Made by a program: the position numbers and the translations under genes. DNA of 64,000 bases from Pseudoalteromonas luteoviolacea (GTDB lineage: Bacteria > Pseudomonadota > Gammaproteobacteria > Enterobacterales > Alteromonadaceae), in assembly GCF_001750165.1 (NCBI RefSeq), contig NZ_CP015411.1, positions 242,501 through 306,500 on the forward strand, in the 5' to 3' direction. Shown here in pieces: positions 44,053-52,432 of this stretch. Below the pieces are notes generated by a model. The model saw only the letters and a program-made list of their open reading frames with translations. It did no database searches and had not been told where the DNA came from. Positions within the stretch are counted from its first letter, which is position 1. The number at the start of each line of letters is the position of its first letter.

Positions 44053-44351
44053 TCAGTGAAGAACGTCTTTTAAAAGTAATTCTTGCTCCACACATCTCTG
44101 AGAAAAGCACAATCTCTGCTGAAGCGAACAACACTATTGTGTTCAAAGTAGCAAAAGATGCAAACAAAGCTGAAGTTAAAGCAGCTGTTGAAAAGCTTTT
44201 TGAAGTAGAAGTAACTGGTGTTCGCACTCTAAATGTTAAGGGTAAAACAAAGCGTACAGGCATGCGTTTCGGCCGTCGTTCAGACTGGAAGAAAGCCTAC
44301 GTTACTCTTAAAGAAGGCAGCGAGCTAGACTTTGTCGGCGGCGCCGAGTAA
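44049..44351 (+). CDS. rplW: 50S ribosomal protein L23
   Basis: This 100-residue protein starts MISEERLLKVILAPHISEKS, with the basic loop KTKRTGMRFGRRSDWKKAYV. It forms the docking site at the tunnel exit for trigger factor and SRP. The start overlaps rplD by 4 nt (ATGA), so translation is coupled. Confidence 0.98.
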   Translation: MISEERLLKVILAPHISEKSTISAEANNTIVFKVAKDANKAEVKAAVEKLFEVEVTGVRTLNVKGKTKRTGMRFGRRSDWKKAYVTLKEGSELDFVGGAE

Positions 44352-44368
44352 TAAGGGGAGTTAGAATT

Positions 44369-45193
44369 ATGGCACTTCAAAAGTGTAAACCAACTTCTGC
44401 GGGTCGTCGTCACGTCGTTAAAGTGGTTAACCCTGATCTACACAAGGGTAAGCCATACGCTCCGCTACTAGAGAAGAACTCTAAATCAGGTGGTCGTAAC
44501 AACAACGGTCGTATCACGGTTCGTCACATCGGTGGTGGTCACAAGCATCACTATCGTGTAATCGACTTTAAACGCACTAAAGATGGCATTCCAGCTGTTG
44601 TTGAGCGTCTAGAGTATGATCCAAACCGTAGCGCAAACATCGCTCTTGTATTATATGCAGACGGTGAGCGTCGTTACATCATCGCACCTAAAGGTGTTAA
44701 AGCAGGTGATGCAATCCAGTCTGGTGTTGATGCACCAATCAAAGCTGGTAACACATTACCAATGCGTAACATCCCAGTAGGTACTACAGTACACAATGTT
44801 GAGCTTAAGCCTGGTAAAGGTGCTCAGATTGCACGTTCTGCTGGTGCATATGTACAGATCCTAGCGCGTGAAGGCCAGTACGTGACTCTACGTCTACGTT
44901 CAGGTGAAATGCGTAAAGTTGAAGCGGATTGCCGCGCAACTATCGGTGAAGTAGGTAACGCTGAACACATGCTACGTTCACTAGGTAAAGCTGGTGCTAA
45001 TCGTTGGCGTGGTATCCGTCCTACAGTTCGTGGTGTTGCCATGAACCCGATTGACCACCCACACGGTGGTGGTGAAGGTCGTACATCTGGTGGTCGTCAC
45101 CCTGTGTCTCCATGGGGTAAGCCTACTAAGGGTGCTAAGACACGTAAGAACAAGCGTACTGATAAATTTATCGTACGTCGTCGTACTAAGTAA
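44369..45193 (+). CDS. rplB: 50S ribosomal protein L2
   Basis: This 274-residue protein contains the highly conserved GRNNNGRITVRHIGGGHKHHYR segment (in part) and the functionally important His in NPIDHPHGGGEGRTSGGRHP. It has a basic C-terminus (KTRKNKRTDKFIVRRRTK). RBS GGGGAG upstream. Confidence 0.98.
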   Translation: MALQKCKPTSAGRRHVVKVVNPDLHKGKPYAPLLEKNSKSGGRNNNGRITVRHIGGGHKHHYRVIDFKRTKDGIPAVVERLEYDPNRSANIALVLYADGERRYIIAPKGVKAGDAIQSGVDAPIKAGNTLPMRNIPVGTTVHNVELKPGKGAQIARSAGAYVQILAREGQYVTLRLRSGEMRKVEADCRATIGEVGNAEHMLRSLGKAGANRWRGIRPTVRGVAMNPIDHPHGGGEGRTSGGRHPVSPWGKPTKGAKTRKNKRTDKFIVRRRTK

Positions 45194-45209
45194 TAGTTGA
45201 GGAATTGCC

Positions 45210-45488
45210 ATGCCACGTTCTCTCAAGAAGGGTCCATTCATTGACCTACACTTGCTGAAGAAGGTAGAGAAGGCGTTGGAAAGCGGTGACAAGAAGCCTA
45301 TAAAGACTTGGAGCCGTCGTTCAATGATCATCCCTAACATGATCGGATTGACCATCGCTGTCCATAATGGTCGTCAGCACGTACCTGTATTCGTTACAGA
45401 CGAAATGATCGGTCACAAACTAGGTGAATTTGCACCTACACGTACTTACCGCGGTCACGCTGCGGATAAGAAAGCTAAGAAGCGTTAA
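45210..45488 (+). CDS. rpsS: 30S ribosomal protein S19
   Basis: This 92-residue protein starts MPRSLKKGPFIDLHLLKKVE; it also shows RRSMIIPNMIGLTIAVHNGR and GEFAPTRTYRGHAADKKAKKR. It lies in the 30S head with S13. RBS GAGGA upstream; coding continues smoothly from rplB. Confidence 0.98.
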   Translation: MPRSLKKGPFIDLHLLKKVEKALESGDKKPIKTWSRRSMIIPNMIGLTIAVHNGRQHVPVFVTDEMIGHKLGEFAPTRTYRGHAADKKAKKR

Positions 45489-45500
45489 TCGGAGGGTATG

Positions 45501-45833
45501 ATGGAAGCATTAGCTAAACACAAATTCGCCTCTGGTTCGGCGCAAAAAGCACGTCTAGTTGCTGATCAGATCCGCGGACTTCCGGTTGATCGCGCGCTAG
45601 AAATCCTAGCGTATAGCCCAAAGAAAGCGGCTGTATTGGTTAAAAAAGTACTTGAGTCTGCTATCGCGAACGCGGAGCACAACGAAGGTGCTGACATTGA
45701 TGAGCTTAAAGTGGCTAAAGTTTTTGTAGACGAAGGTCCTACAATGAAACGTATTATGCCACGTGCTAAAGGACGCGCAGACCGCATCCTTAAGCGTTCA
45801 AGCCACATCACTGTTGTGGTTTCAGATAGCTAG
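45501..45833 (+). CDS. rplV: 50S ribosomal protein L22
   Basis: From ATG 45501 (MEALAKHKFASGSAQKARLV) the protein is 110 residues, as in E. coli; a second ATG three nt earlier is too close to the GGAGG at 45491. The beta-hairpin that lines the exit tunnel is readable (FVDEGPTMKRIMPRAKGRAD). Confidence 0.97.
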   Translation: MEALAKHKFASGSAQKARLVADQIRGLPVDRALEILAYSPKKAAVLVKKVLESAIANAEHNEGADIDELKVAKVFVDEGPTMKRIMPRAKGRADRILKRSSHITVVVSDS

Positions 45834-45845
45834 GAGATATAAGTA

Positions 45846-46547
45846 ATGGGACAAAAAGTTCATCCTACTGGTATTCGCCTAGGTATCTCAAAGCCTTGGG
45901 TATCTACTTGGTACGCGAATACAAAAGATTTCTCTGAGCAGCTTTTTGGCGATCACAAAGTGCGTCAATACCTTACTAAGGAATTGAAAAACGCTTCTGT
46001 GTCTAAAATCGTTATCGAGCGTCCAGCTAAATCTATCCGTGTAACAATTCACACAGCTCGTCCTGGTGTTGTTATCGGTAAAAAAGGTGAAGACGTTGAA
46101 AAGCTTCGCCAAGCTGTAACTAAGCTTGCTGGTGTACCTGCACAAATTAACATTGCAGAAGTACGTAAGCCTGAGCTAGATGCACAATTGGTTGCTGACG
46201 GTATCTCTTCACAGCTAGAGCGTCGTGTTATGTTCCGTCGTGCTATGAAGCGCGCAGTTCAAAATGCAATGCGTCTAGGTGCTAAAGGTATCAAGGTTGA
46301 AGTTAGCGGTCGTTTAGGCGGCGCTGAAATCGCACGTTCAGAGTGGTACCGTGAAGGTCGTGTACCTCTACACACTCTACGTGCTGATATCGATTACGCT
46401 ACTTCAGAAGCTTTGACTACTTACGGCATCATCGGTGTTAAAGTTTGGATCTTCAAAGGCGAAGTTATCGGTGGTCTTCCACTGAAACAAGAGCAAGAGA
46501 AGCCAGCTAAACGTGCACCGAAGAAAGCTAAGAAAAGTGCTAAGTAA
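45846..46547 (+). CDS. rpsC: 30S ribosomal protein S3
   Basis: This 233-residue protein contains a KH domain (RPGVVIGKKGEDVEKLRQAV) and a C-terminal domain (GRLGGAEIARSEWYREGRVP) that forms the mRNA entry helicase region. The Lys-rich tail (KPAKRAPKKAKKSAK) is typical. RBS AGGAG upstream. Confidence 0.98.
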   Translation: MGQKVHPTGIRLGISKPWVSTWYANTKDFSEQLFGDHKVRQYLTKELKNASVSKIVIERPAKSIRVTIHTARPGVVIGKKGEDVEKLRQAVTKLAGVPAQINIAEVRKPELDAQLVADGISSQLERRVMFRRAMKRAVQNAMRLGAKGIKVEVSGRLGGAEIARSEWYREGRVPLHTLRADIDYATSEALTTYGIIGVKVWIFKGEVIGGLPLKQEQEKPAKRAPKKAKKSAK

Positions 46548-46560
46548 GAGGTAGCGACTA

Positions 46561-46974
46561 ATGTTACAGCCAAAACGTACAAAATTCCGCAAGGTACACA
46601 AAGGCCGCAACCGTGGTCTTGCTACTAGCGGTAACAAAGTTAGCTTCGGTTCTTTCGGCTTGAAAGCGACTGGCCGTGGCCGTATGACTGCTCGTCAAAT
46701 CGAAGCAGCTCGTCGTGCTATGACACGTCACGTAAAGCGTCAGGGTAAAATCTGGATCCGTGTGTTCCCAGATAAGCCGATTACAGAAAAACCGCTTGAA
46801 GTTCGTATGGGTAAAGGTAAAGGCTCTGTTGAGTACTGGGTTGCTGAAATCCAGCCAGGCAAAGTACTTTATGAGATGGAAGGTGTTCCTGAAGAGCTTG
46901 CTCGTGAAGCATTCGACCTAGCTGCTCGTAAATTACCTTTCAAAACAACATTTGTAACTCGGACGGTAATGTAA
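46561..46974 (+). CDS. rplP: 50S ribosomal protein L16
   Basis: This 137-residue protein starts MLQPKRTKFRKVHKGRNRGL. It sits near the A site and helps to position tRNA. Its TAA shares a base with the ATG of rpmC (TAATG), so translation of the two is coupled. Confidence 0.98.
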   Translation: MLQPKRTKFRKVHKGRNRGLATSGNKVSFGSFGLKATGRGRMTARQIEAARRAMTRHVKRQGKIWIRVFPDKPITEKPLEVRMGKGKGSVEYWVAEIQPGKVLYEMEGVPEELAREAFDLAARKLPFKTTFVTRTVM

Positions 46975-47165
46975 TGAAAGCTAGCGAATTGAAAGACAAA
47001 AGCGTAGAAGAGCTTAAAGCTGAACTTCTAGAGCTTCTTCGTGAGCAGTTCAACCTGCGCATGCAAGCGAGCACTGGTCAGCTAGCTCAAACTCACGAGC
47101 TGAGAAAAGTGCGTCGCAGTATTGCGCGTGTTAAAACGGTTATCAACCAGAAGGCAGGTGCATAA
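46974..47165 (+). CDS. rpmC: 50S ribosomal protein L29
   Basis: This 63-residue protein, the same length as in E. coli, is an all-helical hairpin: MKASELKDKSVEELKAELLE, LREQFNLRMQASTGQL. Both ends overlap neighbouring genes by one nucleotide. Confidence 0.98.
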   Translation: MKASELKDKSVEELKAELLELLREQFNLRMQASTGQLAQTHELRKVRRSIARVKTVINQKAGA

Positions 47166-47422
47166 TGAGCGATCAAATCCGTACTCTTCAAGGTCGTGTA
47201 GTTAGCGACAAAATGGATAAGTCAATCGTTGTTGCTATCGAGCGTCAGGTTAAGCACCCGATCTACGGTAAATTCATCAAGCGTACAACTAAGTTGCATG
47301 CACATGATGAGAACAACACAGCACTAGCAGGTGACGTCGTGACTATTCGCGAATGTGCGCCAATCTCTAAGAAAAAATCTTGGACGCTAGTTGACGTGAT
47401 TGAACGTCCTAAGAAAGCTTAA
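47165..47422 (+). CDS. rpsQ: 30S ribosomal protein S17
   Basis: This 85-residue OB-fold protein reads QIRTLQGRVVSDKMDKSIVV, HPIYGKFIKRTTKLHAHDE and VTIRECAPISKKKSWTLVDV. It is the last gene of the S10 operon, as in E. coli, but here a strong terminator and unrelated genes follow instead of rplN and the spc operon. Confidence 0.98.
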   Translation: MSDQIRTLQGRVVSDKMDKSIVVAIERQVKHPIYGKFIKRTTKLHAHDENNTALAGDVVTIRECAPISKKKSWTLVDVIERPKKA

Positions 47423-47445
47423 TTTTAATTAAGTGGACTTATAGA

Positions 47446-47472
47446 AACCCCGGCTCTAGCCGGGGTTTTTTC
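47446..47472 (+). terminator. S10 operon terminator
   Basis: AACCCCGGCT, loop CT, AGCCGGGGTT followed by TTTTCTTTTT: a very stable stem with a T-rich tail, 24 nt after rpsQ. Confidence 0.95.
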
Positions 47473-47580
47473 TTTTTAAGACTTGAATTTATACCCACTT
47501 AGTTTCAATCTATTGCTTTGAACTTTTCAAGAAAATAAACCTCCAAACATAAATGACATTAAAGATTAAAGGATTATGTA

Positions 47581-48270
47581 ATGCACTCTACGCGAGTGGC
47601 TGTGTTGGGCTCTTTGACTATACATGGTGTTATTGGAGGGTTGTTATTTTTAGTCGCCCCGACAGTGCCTGTAGTAAAAAATGAGAAATCGCTTAAAGTT
47701 TATGTGGTTACAATGGATGATCCGGACCAATCAGCGATAGAAGAAGAGGTAGTTGACGCTGAAGTGGTCGAAGCAGTGGATAAACCACCTATTGAAGAGG
47801 AAATAAACGAGCCTGAGCAAGCTGAAGAAGTCACTGCTGAGCAAACATCCGCGCAGCCTAAGAGCGTGCAAGAACCACCCGTACTTGAGCCAGATCATGA
47901 GCAAAATACTGCTACAGCTAATAAAGTAAAAGTGATTAAGGTTAACCCCTATAAAGGTATTGAACAGCTACAGCAAAAAGAGCAAGAAGCTTTTTTTGGC
48001 TCCCGTCAGTTTGATAAACAGGCTGGCGCGCCAGCAGTAAGAATGCGTACGCCAAAAGCACACACACAGTTTTTATCCGGTGAAAGCGAAGTGATTTATC
48101 GCAATCAAAATAGACGTTTGGTGAAATGGAAAGGCAAGTGTTATTTATTTGATGATTCGATGGAGATGGCACAAGCAGATCTGCCTTCCTCTTCAGGTCG
48201 GCCTTGTCCGGGCGAGCTTTCTAATAATGAAGTGATGCTAAAGCAATCACTGGATAAATACCTTAAATGA
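47581..48270 (+). CDS. Membrane-anchored protein with TonB-like architecture, unknown function
   Basis: This 229-residue protein has one N-terminal helix (VLGSLTIHGVIGGLLFLVAPTVP). A long acidic/Pro-rich segment follows (about 50-105: EEEVVDAEVVEAVDKPP, EEEINEPEQAEEVTAEQ), then a C-terminal domain with two Cys (GKCYLFDDSM ... SGRPCPGEL) and a YRNQNRRLVKWKGKCY block. Helix plus acidic spacer recalls TonB or TolA spanning the periplasm, but the C-terminal domain is not a recognised TonB domain. RBS AAAGGAT lies upstream of ATG 47581. It is separated from the S10 operon by the terminator and appears monocistronic. Confidence 0.7.
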   Translation: MHSTRVAVLGSLTIHGVIGGLLFLVAPTVPVVKNEKSLKVYVVTMDDPDQSAIEEEVVDAEVVEAVDKPPIEEEINEPEQAEEVTAEQTSAQPKSVQEPPVLEPDHEQNTATANKVKVIKVNPYKGIEQLQQKEQEAFFGSRQFDKQAGAPAVRMRTPKAHTQFLSGESEVIYRNQNRRLVKWKGKCYLFDDSMEMAQADLPSSSGRPCPGELSNNEVMLKQSLDKYLK

Positions 48271-48277
48271 GCTTGTG

Positions 48278-48559
48278 TTAGCGTATTAAGCTTAACTTGA
48301 GATAATGCAGATAACACCAGCCTGACATCCCGCCAGCAATAGGGATCGTGAGCAGTGCTATCCAGCCACTGACATAAAAACTCACCAATATCATTGTGAT
48401 ATCATAATTAAAAAGTATGCAAGGTGTATCACCCCGCTCATTGACAACACACGTCAGTGAGTTGGATAAACCTTGTGCTAATAGTGCACAGAGAATTGGC
48501 GCAATTGCAATGATTGCAAAGATCACAGACAGCACAAAATAGTGTTTAGGTTTGAGCAT
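48278..48559 (-). CDS. Small membrane protein, unknown function
   Basis: This 93-residue protein has two hydrophobic helices (YFVLSVIFAIIAIAPILCALLA and ITMILVSFYVSGWIALLTIPIAGG). A short loop between them carries two Cys (LTCVVNERGDTPCIL) and would be periplasmic if the N-terminus is inside. RBS AAGGAAA stands 3-4 nt from the ATG. Convergent with the preceding gene. No family recognised. Confidence 0.65.
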   Translation of the reverse strand: MLKPKHYFVLSVIFAIIAIAPILCALLAQGLSNSLTCVVNERGDTPCILFNYDITMILVSFYVSGWIALLTIPIAGGMSGWCYLHYLKLSLIR

Positions 48560-48654
48560 ACTTTTCCTTGTATTGCACTTTTTGTCAGTGTGAAACAGTG
48601 CGACTGTGAGGGCAAGCGTTTTCGGTTGAACGCAAGGCTATGAATTGGAAAAGG

Positions 48655-48675
48655 GGCCCACAGTTACTGTAGGCC
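48655..48675 (-). terminator. hemN terminator
   Basis: On the minus strand GGCCTACAG, loop TAA, CTGTGGGCC forms a 9-pair stem (one U-G) followed by CCTTTTCC, 8 nt past the hemN stop. Confidence 0.65.
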
Positions 48676-48683
48676 GTGTCTTT

Positions 48684-50066
48684 TTATATCACGCGTGAAA
48701 AGCGGGTATTTTTGATTTGTTGCTGTAAATAAGCATCAAAGCACATGCAAATGATTCGAATGAACAAGGTGCCTTTGGCTGTGACCGTGATGGTATTTTG
48801 GTCATTGTTCACCAAGCCATCTGTTTCCAAAGGCGCCAGAGCTTGCAATGCCTGTGCAAAGTATTCATCAAAATTGATGTTAAACTGGGCATTGATAGCT
48901 GTTTTATCTAAGTCGAAATGACAAATTAGCTGCTTGATAACGGCGGCACGTATGAGGTCATCTTGATGTAAAGATATGCCTTTGATGATGGCATTTTTTT
49001 GCTCAGATATTGCTTGATAGTATGGTTTAAGATCTTTTTCATTCTGTAATATGGCATTGCCTATCTGAGAGATGGATGACACGCCTAACCCTAATAAATC
49101 GCAGTTACCATGGGTGGTATAGCCTTGAAAGTTCCTGTGTAGTTGATCTTCGCGCTGTGCAATTGCAAGCTCATCATCTTGTTTTGCAAAGTGATCCATA
49201 CCAATATATTGGTATCCTGCCTGTGTCATGCGCTCAAGTGTCGCTTTAAAGATGGCCAACTTTTGTTCTGGCGTGGGCATATCATGTTCTTTGAGCTTGC
49301 GCTGGGCTGCAAACCTGTCTGGTAAATGGGCGTAATTGAAGAGCGAAACCCGATCTGGCGCCAACTCGATAAGTTGCTTTATGGTTGCTTGGTAGGTCTC
49401 GGGAGTTTGGTATGGCAAGCCGTATATCATATCCATATTGATGGACTTAAACCCGAGAGCTCTTGCCTTTTGTAAGACCGTGAGTACTTCATCTAGTTGC
49501 TGTGGGCGATTCACCGCAGCCTGTACTTGGTCATTAAAGTCTTGCACGCCAAAAGATACGCGATTGAAGCCAAGTACTTTGAGCGACTCCAGCATGCCAT
49601 CAGCCAAAGAGCGTGGGTCTATCTCAATACCGCGCTGTGCAGTATGAGTAAAGTTAAAATGTTGCTCAAGGGCTTCGATGAGCCGCGTCATTTGTTCAGG
49701 GGTTAAAAACGTTGGTGTGCCGCCTCCTAAGTGCAACTGTTCAACTTGGTATTCTTTAAACAAAGGGGCTTGTGCGGCAATTTCTTGAAGCAGATGGTCA
49801 AGGTAAACATCGGCTTTAGACTGATGACGCGTAATGATTTTATTACAGCCACAGTAATAGCATAGCTGATGGCAAAAGGGGATATGAATATACAGCGACA
49901 ATGCACGATTAGTAGAACTGGCAATGGCGTTGGTTAAATCACTTTGTGTATACCCAGAGGTTAATGACAGAGCTGTGGGGTAAGAAGTATATCTCGGGCC
50001 AGAAATATTGTATTTCTGGATCAGGGAGTCTTCCCAATGAGGTAGTTTAATCACGATCGCACTCAC
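48684..50066 (-). CDS. hemN: Oxygen-independent coproporphyrinogen III oxidase
   Basis: This 460-residue radical SAM enzyme decarboxylates coproporphyrinogen III to protoporphyrinogen IX in haem synthesis without oxygen. The [4Fe-4S] motif CxxxCxxC is visible in IPFCHQLCYYCGCNKI (about 63-72). SAM-binding and substrate blocks are HLGGGTPTFLTPEQM, EIDPRSLADGML, FGVQDFNDQVQAAVNR, MDMIYGLPYQT and YQYIGMDHFAK. Length matches E. coli HemN (457). RBS is modest. The upstream region holds only a poor FNR-like sequence. Confidence 0.96.
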   Translation of the reverse strand: MSAIVIKLPHWEDSLIQKYNISGPRYTSYPTALSLTSGYTQSDLTNAIASSTNRALSLYIHIPFCHQLCYYCGCNKIITRHQSKADVYLDHLLQEIAAQAPLFKEYQVEQLHLGGGTPTFLTPEQMTRLIEALEQHFNFTHTAQRGIEIDPRSLADGMLESLKVLGFNRVSFGVQDFNDQVQAAVNRPQQLDEVLTVLQKARALGFKSINMDMIYGLPYQTPETYQATIKQLIELAPDRVSLFNYAHLPDRFAAQRKLKEHDMPTPEQKLAIFKATLERMTQAGYQYIGMDHFAKQDDELAIAQREDQLHRNFQGYTTHGNCDLLGLGVSSISQIGNAILQNEKDLKPYYQAISEQKNAIIKGISLHQDDLIRAAVIKQLICHFDLDKTAINAQFNINFDEYFAQALQALAPLETDGLVNNDQNTITVTAKGTLFIRIICMCFDAYLQQQIKNTRFSRVI

Positions 50067-50141
50067 ATAAAATTATACGATACAAGTATAGGTGTTAGCT
50101 AAAAAGCAGAGTTTGATCTGACGCAATAGGGCGTTTATTAG

Positions 50142-50164
50142 GCAGTGCAACTAGGCTGCACTGC
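50142..50164 (-). terminator. Hairpin after the HBM chemoreceptor gene
   Basis: GCAGTGCA and TGCACTGC form a perfect 8-bp stem with a 7-nt loop, 12 nt past the gene end on the minus strand. The tail is AT-rich (CTAATAAA) rather than T-only. Confidence 0.6.
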
Positions 50165-50175
50165 TTCATTATTCG

Positions 50176-52107
50176 CTATAATTGATAACGTTTTGCAGTA
50201 GTAGACAGATCGTCGGCTAAAGAGGCCAATAACGTAGCGTCATTTGATGCTTTTTCAGCGCCTTGTGCAGTTTCTTTCGCTGTACCTGTGACATCACGAA
50301 CGCCTTGAGAAACCTGCTGTGTTACTGCATTTTGTTGTTCTGTCGCGCTGGCAATTTGGATACTCATATCCCGGATCGCGATGACAGAGTCAGATACCTG
50401 TTGCAACGTTTCTCCAGCTTGGTGAATTTGATCTGCGGTGGTTTCTGCATTTTCAACATTGCTGCCCATCAGCTCAACAGAGCGTTGCGCCTCTTGTTGC
50501 AAGCGTGAAATCATCGCTTGGATCTCTTCGGTACTCTGCTGTGTGCGACTGGCAAGGCTTCTTACTTCATCAGCAACAACGGCAAAACCTCGACCCTGTT
50601 CACCTGCTCTAGCGGCTTCAATTGCAGCATTGAGTGCAAGCAAGTTGGTTTGGTCGGCAATACCACGGATCACATCTAAAATAGAACCAACAGACTGCGT
50701 TTCTTCAGCCAGTTTCGAAATTGTTTGGCTGACGTTGTCAATATCGGCTTTCAGCGTTGTGATTGACGTGGTGGTTTGCGCAACTGCATTCAACCCGTGT
50801 TGTGAGGACTCCTCTGCGGTTGTGGCGGTATCAGCTGCAGATTGCGTGCTTTGGGTTATGTCGGCTACCGTTTGTGCCATCTCATCCATCGCTCTATCGG
50901 TATTTTCTAACTGTGCCATTTGCTGCTCTGCACCTTGCATGGCTTGCGTTGTGATGGCACTCATGTTGTGTGCAGTGGCAGTGAGTGTGTCAGTAGATTG
51001 ATGGATCTGTTCAATAAAGGCTCTGAGGTTTGAGACCATTTCTGACATCGCTTGATAAATCCCGCTACTGTTTTCGTGCTGCTCAAACCGAACGGTAAGA
51101 TCGCCCGCTGCAATTTTTCTCGCCATTGCCTCAATTTCACGTGGTTCGCCACCTATCGGTTGTTTGATGATTTTGCTAATGAACCAACTGAAAAAGACAC
51201 CACAGACGATGATCAGAATGGCAAGCGTGATCACAATAAACTTGGCATTGGCACTGGCTGCCTGCACAACCGGCCCAAGCTCATCTTGAGAAGCTTTGAT
51301 ATCGAGTTTGATGTCCTCAACTTTAGTGGCAACGTGAGGCCCTATCTTATCAAGTACTTGGGTGATTTCTGTATTACGCTTTATGATCACTTGGTAGACT
51401 TCTTCTAAACCTGCTTGGTATGCCTGAAGCGGTGTGATAAACCCTTGAAACTGGTTGGTTTGAGATGTCCTCAAAAACTGCGTAGCTTGGCTATTTAAAG
51501 TGCTCAATGTATCTTTGGCCAATTGATAGTCACGCTCAGCATTGGCGACTAAAAATTGGTTTGTGGATAAGCGCCCTTGCTGTAAATGGCTTCTTAGTGC
51601 GCTGATCTTATTCACCTCCTCAATAGATTGAGCGTTGTCCATCATAATGCGCAGCTTTCCGTCAAGCTCTGGCCCATACTTGTTGAGCGTATCATTGACG
51701 ATTTGGTGGCGACGCTCGTATAAGCTGATCACCTGCCTAAAACTGGCTTCATATTTTTCCATTTGTTTTTGGCTATCGGTGATGATGTTTAGTTGGGAGG
51801 AGTTGGTATACTGAGATTGTGCCTTATCGAGCAGGGTTTCAAGAAGCTCAAAGCGCTGGTCAAATTGAGCTATATTGGCATCACTTTGATGCTTTAGATA
51901 CTTTATCGCTTGTAATCTTACCTCTAGCAAGTTTGCTTGAATTCGTCCTGCCAAATTACTGTCTCTGGCCGTAGTTCGATATTCAACGAAGTTGTTATAC
52001 CCACTACTCAAACTCCAAAACGCGGTGATGGATAATACGATTATCATCAATATCATAACGCCAAACGCGCTGTTTAATTGTTGGCTTAGCCGCCAGTTTT
52101 TTATCAT
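50176..52107 (-). CDS. Methyl-accepting chemotaxis protein with HBM-type sensor domain
   Basis: This 643-residue chemoreceptor has TM1 (about 14-33, AFGVMILMIIVLSITAFWSL), a long all-helical periplasmic domain of about 245 residues whose size and repeats fit the helical bimodular (HBM) family, TM2 (about 290-310, FIVITLAILIIVCGVFFSWF), HAMP and the signalling domain. The hairpin tip is canonical: GIADQTNLLALNAAIEAARAG and GRGFAVVADEVRSLASRTQ. HBM domains bind small organic acids in characterised cases; the ligand is unknown here. It has no C-terminal CheR-binding pentapeptide (ends KRYQL). Confidence 0.9.
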   Translation of the reverse strand: MIKNWRLSQQLNSAFGVMILMIIVLSITAFWSLSSGYNNFVEYRTTARDSNLAGRIQANLLEVRLQAIKYLKHQSDANIAQFDQRFELLETLLDKAQSQYTNSSQLNIITDSQKQMEKYEASFRQVISLYERRHQIVNDTLNKYGPELDGKLRIMMDNAQSIEEVNKISALRSHLQQGRLSTNQFLVANAERDYQLAKDTLSTLNSQATQFLRTSQTNQFQGFITPLQAYQAGLEEVYQVIIKRNTEITQVLDKIGPHVATKVEDIKLDIKASQDELGPVVQAASANAKFIVITLAILIIVCGVFFSWFISKIIKQPIGGEPREIEAMARKIAAGDLTVRFEQHENSSGIYQAMSEMVSNLRAFIEQIHQSTDTLTATAHNMSAITTQAMQGAEQQMAQLENTDRAMDEMAQTVADITQSTQSAADTATTAEESSQHGLNAVAQTTTSITTLKADIDNVSQTISKLAEETQSVGSILDVIRGIADQTNLLALNAAIEAARAGEQGRGFAVVADEVRSLASRTQQSTEEIQAMISRLQQEAQRSVELMGSNVENAETTADQIHQAGETLQQVSDSVIAIRDMSIQIASATEQQNAVTQQVSQGVRDVTGTAKETAQGAEKASNDATLLASLADDLSTTAKRYQL

Positions 52108-52432
52108 ATAACACCCTACAAGCTACATTGAGCTATGAGTTAAATTGCACAAAATCTATTCGTGCTTGTCATTAATATACTTGGTTTTCTAAGATTTTAT
52201 TATTAATTTGAAGAAAAAAAATACCCAAGTAAAGGCTTGATGGTGAAATTGTTTGATTGTGATCAACAATCGTTCTTAATTTATTAATTACTGAAAAGTA
52301 ATGGGTTTAATTGTTTTTGTCGGGATAATTTCCCAATTATGTATGTTATTTGAACGTAATTAAGGGGAAGCAACATGAAAAAAATTTAAGTATGGAAAGT
52401 ACGGTGCGATTTATGCACCGTACCTTATTTGG
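52108..52432. other. Gap between two chemoreceptor genes with an orphan start site
   Basis: This 325-bp AT-rich gap should hold the promoter of the HBM chemoreceptor. On the plus strand AAGGGGAA at 52362 precedes ATG AAA AAA ATT TAA (52375-52389), a four-codon frame with an excellent ribosome binding site, followed by a hairpin. It looks like the start of a lost gene or a tiny leader. No larger gene is seen. Confidence 0.5.
52399..52423 (-). terminator. Hairpin after the dCache chemoreceptor gene
   Basis: GTACGGTGC and GCACCGTAC pair perfectly over 9 bp around a 7-nt loop, 9 nt past the stop of the minus-strand gene. On that strand the following sequence becomes T-rich only about 12 nt later (AAATTTTTTTC). 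Confidence 0.65.

Noticed and set aside
50113..50126. FNR box upstream of hemN (TTGAT-N4-CGCAA)
   Set aside because: Only the first half-site matches; two mismatches in the second half make the call too weak.
50438..51001. Antisense frame of 187 codons within the HBM chemoreceptor
   Set aside because: Ser/Ala/Cys-rich composition typical of the complement of a receptor signalling domain; no independent support.
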